7,633 bases of DNA from Bacteroidales bacterium. GTDB taxonomy: Bacteria > Bacteroidota > Bacteroidia > Bacteroidales > VadinHA17. The translations under genes and the position numbers were made by a program. Positions 5,500 through 7,633 of this stretch are shown piece by piece (within the stretch, counting starts at the first letter, position 1; each line of letters opens with the position of its first letter). The stretch spans positions 1 to 7,633 of the forward strand of contig JABUEV010000104.1 of assembly GCA_013314865.1 (NCBI GenBank), read 5' to 3'. The notes under the pieces were generated by a model, which saw only the letters and a list, made by a program, of their open reading frames with translations, was not told the origin of the DNA and made no database searches.

Positions 5500-6676
5500 T
5501 CTGCTAATAATTCTTGCCTCAATTGAAATACTGACTTATGTTTTATTCAGACAGCATCTCTATGACAAATACCGGACTTGGTACTATATAGTCACACTTT
5601 TTAACGGACTTCTGAGCATCTGGTTGTGGCTGTTATTTATCGAAGTACTGCTTTACAGGGGTCTTTTTGACATGCCTGATCATATATGGCTGTTGATGAA
5701 TCTTGCGGGAATGCTGTTCGCCGTGATCTTCCCAAGAATTCTTATGATAATGCTTCATTATACCGGGAGAATAATAAGGGCCAAAACGGGAGGACACATC
5801 AGATCATTAACCAGCACTGGAATTGCAATCGCCATTTGTGCTTTCCTTATAATCACCTCAGGAACTCTGATAGGACGTTATAATGTAAAAACCGAATACA
5901 CGGAAATAAAGCTCAAAGAGCTTGACGATGACCTTAACGGTCTTAAAATCGTCCATCTTTCTGACCTTCACCTGGCTTCATTCTATCATAACCACAAGAG
6001 GGTAGAAAAGGTAATGGAAGAAATTAATTCCCTTAAGCCTGACCTAATCATAAACACAGGTGATTTTATATCCTACGGATGGAGAGAATTTGACCGTTTC
6101 GACACAATTCTGACAAAAGCCAGGGGCAGGTATGGCAATTTTACCTCACTTGGAAATCATGACTTTGGCACATATCACCCCTATTTCACTGAAGCTGACA
6201 GGGGTAATCACCTGCTTTTACTGAATAAGTATCTTGAATCCTCAGGGTACACTGTGTTAAATGACACATCACAACTGGTTACAATAGGTGACGCAACGGT
6301 TGCAATCATTGGTGTTTCAGCAAAAGGATCTTTCCCGCATATTACACACGGTGATTTACAAAGAGCCATTAAAGGGACTGACATTTCCGATCTGAAGATA
6401 CTTCTGAGCCATGATCCGAATCACTGGATTAACGAAGTAAAGGGGAAAACAGATATTGAACTCACTCTTGCCGGCCATACTCATGGCATGCAGATTGGAA
6501 TCACAACAAAAAAATTCCGCTGGAGCCCTGCCATCTTTTTCTATCCATACTGGAACGGCCTTTACAATGAAGGAGATCAGTTCCTTTATGTTAACCGCGG
6601 ACTCGGTTCATTAGGTATTCCTTTCAGAATCTGGATGCCTCCGGAAATAACTGTTATTACTCTTGTGAAGGATTAA
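5492..6676 (+). CDS. Membrane-anchored calcineurin-like metallophosphoesterase
   Basis: This 394-residue protein has an N-terminal membrane part and a C-terminal phosphoesterase domain. Hydrophobic segments at about 1-19, 32-55, 65-90 and 109-128 suggest four membrane helices. The catalytic domain (about 150-394) shows all five metallophosphoesterase blocks: SDLHLA (D158, H160), TGDF (D191), GNHD (N222, H223), SHDP (H307) and GHTHG (H329, H331), so a two-metal site is complete. It belongs to the YaeI/YkuE-like group, some members of which act on phospholipids or lipid A precursors such as UDP-2,3-diacylglucosamine; the substrate here is not determined. Even helix number would put the catalytic domain on the same side as the N-terminus, but topology is not certain. 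ATG 5492 is followed at once by a second ATG. A strong hairpin lies just after the stop. Confidence 0.92.
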   Translation: MMLLLIILASIEILTYVLFRQHLYDKYRTWYYIVTLFNGLLSIWLWLLFIEVLLYRGLFDMPDHIWLLMNLAGMLFAVIFPRILMIMLHYTGRIIRAKTGGHIRSLTSTGIAIAICAFLIITSGTLIGRYNVKTEYTEIKLKELDDDLNGLKIVHLSDLHLASFYHNHKRVEKVMEEINSLKPDLIINTGDFISYGWREFDRFDTILTKARGRYGNFTSLGNHDFGTYHPYFTEADRGNHLLLLNKYLESSGYTVLNDTSQLVTIGDATVAIIGVSAKGSFPHITHGDLQRAIKGTDISDLKILLSHDPNHWINEVKGKTDIELTLAGHTHGMQIGITTKKFRWSPAIFFYPYWNGLYNEGDQFLYVNRGLGSLGIPFRIWMPPEITVITLVKD

Positions 6677-6682
6677 AAAAGA

Positions 6683-6713
6683 TAACGGGCAGCGTCTGAC
6701 ATGCTGCCCGTTA
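6683..6713 (+). terminator. Hairpin after metallophosphoesterase gene, likely terminator
   Basis: TAACGGGCAGC (6683-6693) and GCTGCCCGTTA (6703-6713) are perfect reverse complements, an 11-bp G+C-rich stem that can extend by a T-A and a G-U pair to leave a 5-base loop. It starts 7 bases after the stop codon. The downstream side is AATTGTCC rather than a T-run, so plus-strand termination may be imperfect. The A6 run before the stem (6675-6680) would be a T-run on the minus strand. Confidence 0.7.
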
Positions 6714-6734
6714 AATTGTCCCAACCTGATCTTT

Positions 6735-6762
6735 TAACTAACCTAACTAACCATTCTAACCT
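6735..6762. repeat. Imperfect tandem CTAAC repeats
   Basis: The core CTAAC occurs four times, at about 6737, 6742, 6746 and 6756, partly overlapping (as in CTAACCTAACTAACC), and then the pattern fades into CTATG. The units are 4-5 bases long and irregular. The stretch follows directly on the terminator hairpin. The role is unknown; an unstructured leader or a degenerate simple-sequence tract are possibilities. Confidence 0.5.
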
Positions 6763-6939
6763 ATGCCCGGAAAGGCAATTAATAGAAATTCAAACTAAGA
6801 GAAGAGTTGTTCCAGCTTGGGCAATTATCATAATATTTCTTCAGTTTCTGTCTTTCTGACATAATATTACAGCTATTTATTCCCTCCCTCGTTCATATTT
6901 ATATTTTTTTAACAAATTACCGGGAAAAAAGAACAATCC

Positions 6940-6951
6940 GATCACGTGATC
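6940..6951. promoter_or_regulatory. 12-bp perfect palindrome upstream of GH9 gene
   Basis: GATCACGTGATC is a perfect palindrome centred 44 bp before the ATG of the GH9 gene, in a region expected to contain the promoter. A related half-site, ATGATCAAA, lies at 6977-6985. It is a plausible operator for a dimeric regulator; no regulator gene lies in the window. Restriction-type sites (GATC, CACGTG) are contained in it, so chance cannot be excluded. Confidence 0.35.
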
Positions 6952-6989
6952 TTCACTTTTTCTTACATTGCGTCAAATGATCAAAGTAT

Positions 6990-7633
6990 ATGAAAACAGC
7001 GATATCAGTTTTTTTATTTTGTGTGTTTCTGCCTGTTCTGAATTCATGCAGTAATAAAAGTGAATCGTGGATCAGGATCAATCAGATGGGTTACCGTACC
7101 GGAGACATAAAATGCGCTGTATTCATAAGCAGCGGGAAAATAGAAGTATCCTCTTTCAGTATAATTGATGCTAAAAACGGCAGGAAAATTAAAACCCTGA
7201 AAAGTGTAACAAAAGCAGAGCCGCTTCATCCTTTTGTCTCATGTTACAGACTGAATTTCTCCGAACTTCAAAAAGAAGGAATATACAGGATTGTTGCAGG
7301 CAAAACTGTCTCGCCTGATTTCAAAATAGCGGATGACGTTTATGATGAAACTGCTGATTTCCTGCTTAATTATATGAGACAGCAGAGATGCGGGTTTAAT
7401 CCTTACCGTAATGCCTCATGCCATCTAAATGACGGTTATGAAATATATGGTCCGGAGAATGATTCGGTGCATATTGATGTCACCGGCGGCTGGCATGATG
7501 CCGCCGATTATCTCCAGTATGTTGCGACATCTGCCAATGCGACATACCAGATGCTGTTTGCATGGCAGAAGAATCCGGAGGCTTTCACAGACAAATACCT
7601 ACCTGACGGTCTTCCGGGTTCTGATGGTACGCC
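6990..7633 (+). CDS. Glycoside hydrolase family 9 lipoprotein, N-terminal part (runs off window)
   Basis: The first 214 residues are present; the rest lies beyond the window. It starts with a lipoprotein signal peptide: MKT, a hydrophobic stretch and the lipobox LNSC, with the lipidated cysteine at C20. It is therefore probably anchored in the periplasm or outer membrane. Residues 27-115 match the Ig-like domain found at the N-terminus of GH9 enzymes (WIRINQMGY). Residues from about 118 begin the catalytic (alpha/alpha)6 barrel, with QRCGFNPY and the active-site segment GGWHDAADYLQYV, where D170 and D173 are the conserved aspartates. The acid residue of family 9 lies near the C-terminus and cannot be checked. 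The family is mostly endoglucanases, with some exo-glucosaminidases and beta-glucosidases, so a beta-glucan substrate is likely but not certain. The start is fixed by the signal peptide. Confidence 0.9.
   Translation, partial: MKTAISVFLFCVFLPVLNSCSNKSESWIRINQMGYRTGDIKCAVFISSGKIEVSSFSIIDAKNGRKIKTLKSVTKAEPLHPFVSCYRLNFSELQKEGIYRIVAGKTVSPDFKIADDVYDETADFLLNYMRQQRCGFNPYRNASCHLNDGYEIYGPENDSVHIDVTGGWHDAADYLQYVATSANATYQMLFAWQKNPEAFTDKYLPDGLPGSDGT

Larger units (their letters stand above)
6714..6989. other. Intergenic region upstream of GH9 gene
   Basis: No gene is supported here; the longest ATG frame near 6752 has only eleven codons. The region begins with imperfect CTAAC repeats (6735-6762) and later contains long T-runs and a 12-bp palindrome at 6940-6951. 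It must hold the promoter of the GH9 gene, but no exact TAnnTTTG was found; TTACATTG at 6963-6970 is only a near match. Confidence 0.55.

Noticed and set aside
7497..7508. DAAD instead of DAGD in the GH9 active-site segment
   Set aside because: Both catalytic-site aspartates are kept, and a small residue other than Gly at this place is, as far as I recall, common in Bacteroidota GH9 proteins, so it is not a sign of inactivity.
1..7633. CRISPR array, tRNA or rRNA genes, riboswitch
   Set aside because: No regularly spaced repeats, cloverleaf, rRNA-like or known riboswitch core sequences were seen on either strand.

Overview
This looks like a chromosomal fragment from an anaerobic, fermentative member of the Bacteroidota (Bacteroidales/Marinilabiliales-like). 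The evidence is moderate A+T content, no convincing Shine-Dalgarno sequences, exact matches to the Bacteroidota -7 promoter element TAnnTTTG ahead of two transcription units, a Bacteroidota-style GH9 lipoprotein, and a divergent [FeFe]-hydrogenase-like sensor. The phylum is a reasonable inference; the genus cannot be read from this window.

Layout. Positions 1-286 are non-coding and hold two hairpins. Positions 287-1297 are a decayed IS3-family insertion sequence on the minus strand, with both orfA and orfB recognisable but broken by stops and frameshifts. Positions 1298-1648 are a leader region with short repeats, a candidate promoter and a 15-bp palindrome. A three-gene plus-strand operon follows: a thioredoxin-fold [2Fe-2S] ferredoxin (1649-1903), an [FeFe]-hydrogenase-like protein with a PAS domain (1917-3809), and a SpoIIE/PP2C phosphatase with an extra C-terminal domain (3813-4997). 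A Nudix hydrolase (5001-5426, minus) converges on the operon. A membrane-anchored metallophosphoesterase (5492-6676, plus) diverges from the Nudix gene and ends at a strong hairpin. A 313-bp intergenic region with CTAAC repeats and a 12-bp palindrome precedes the start of a GH9 lipoprotein that runs off the window (6990-7633).

How the genes work together. The operon is the main point of interest. Its hydrogenase-like protein keeps one cysteine in L1, one in L2 and two in L3 of the H-cluster site, but lacks the proton-relay cysteine and has altered L2 and L3 motifs. It carries a CxxCGYxxC iron-sulfur domain, a helical linker and a PAS domain. Together with the electron-carrier-like ferredoxin and the PP2C phosphatase it looks like a hydrogen- or redox-sensing relay that signals by dephosphorylating a protein. 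Such sets usually sit next to a catalytic electron-bifurcating hydrogenase; here the flanks are a dead IS and unrelated housekeeping genes, so the module stands alone within the window. The Nudix, metallophosphoesterase and GH9 genes look like separate transcription units with no evident link to it.
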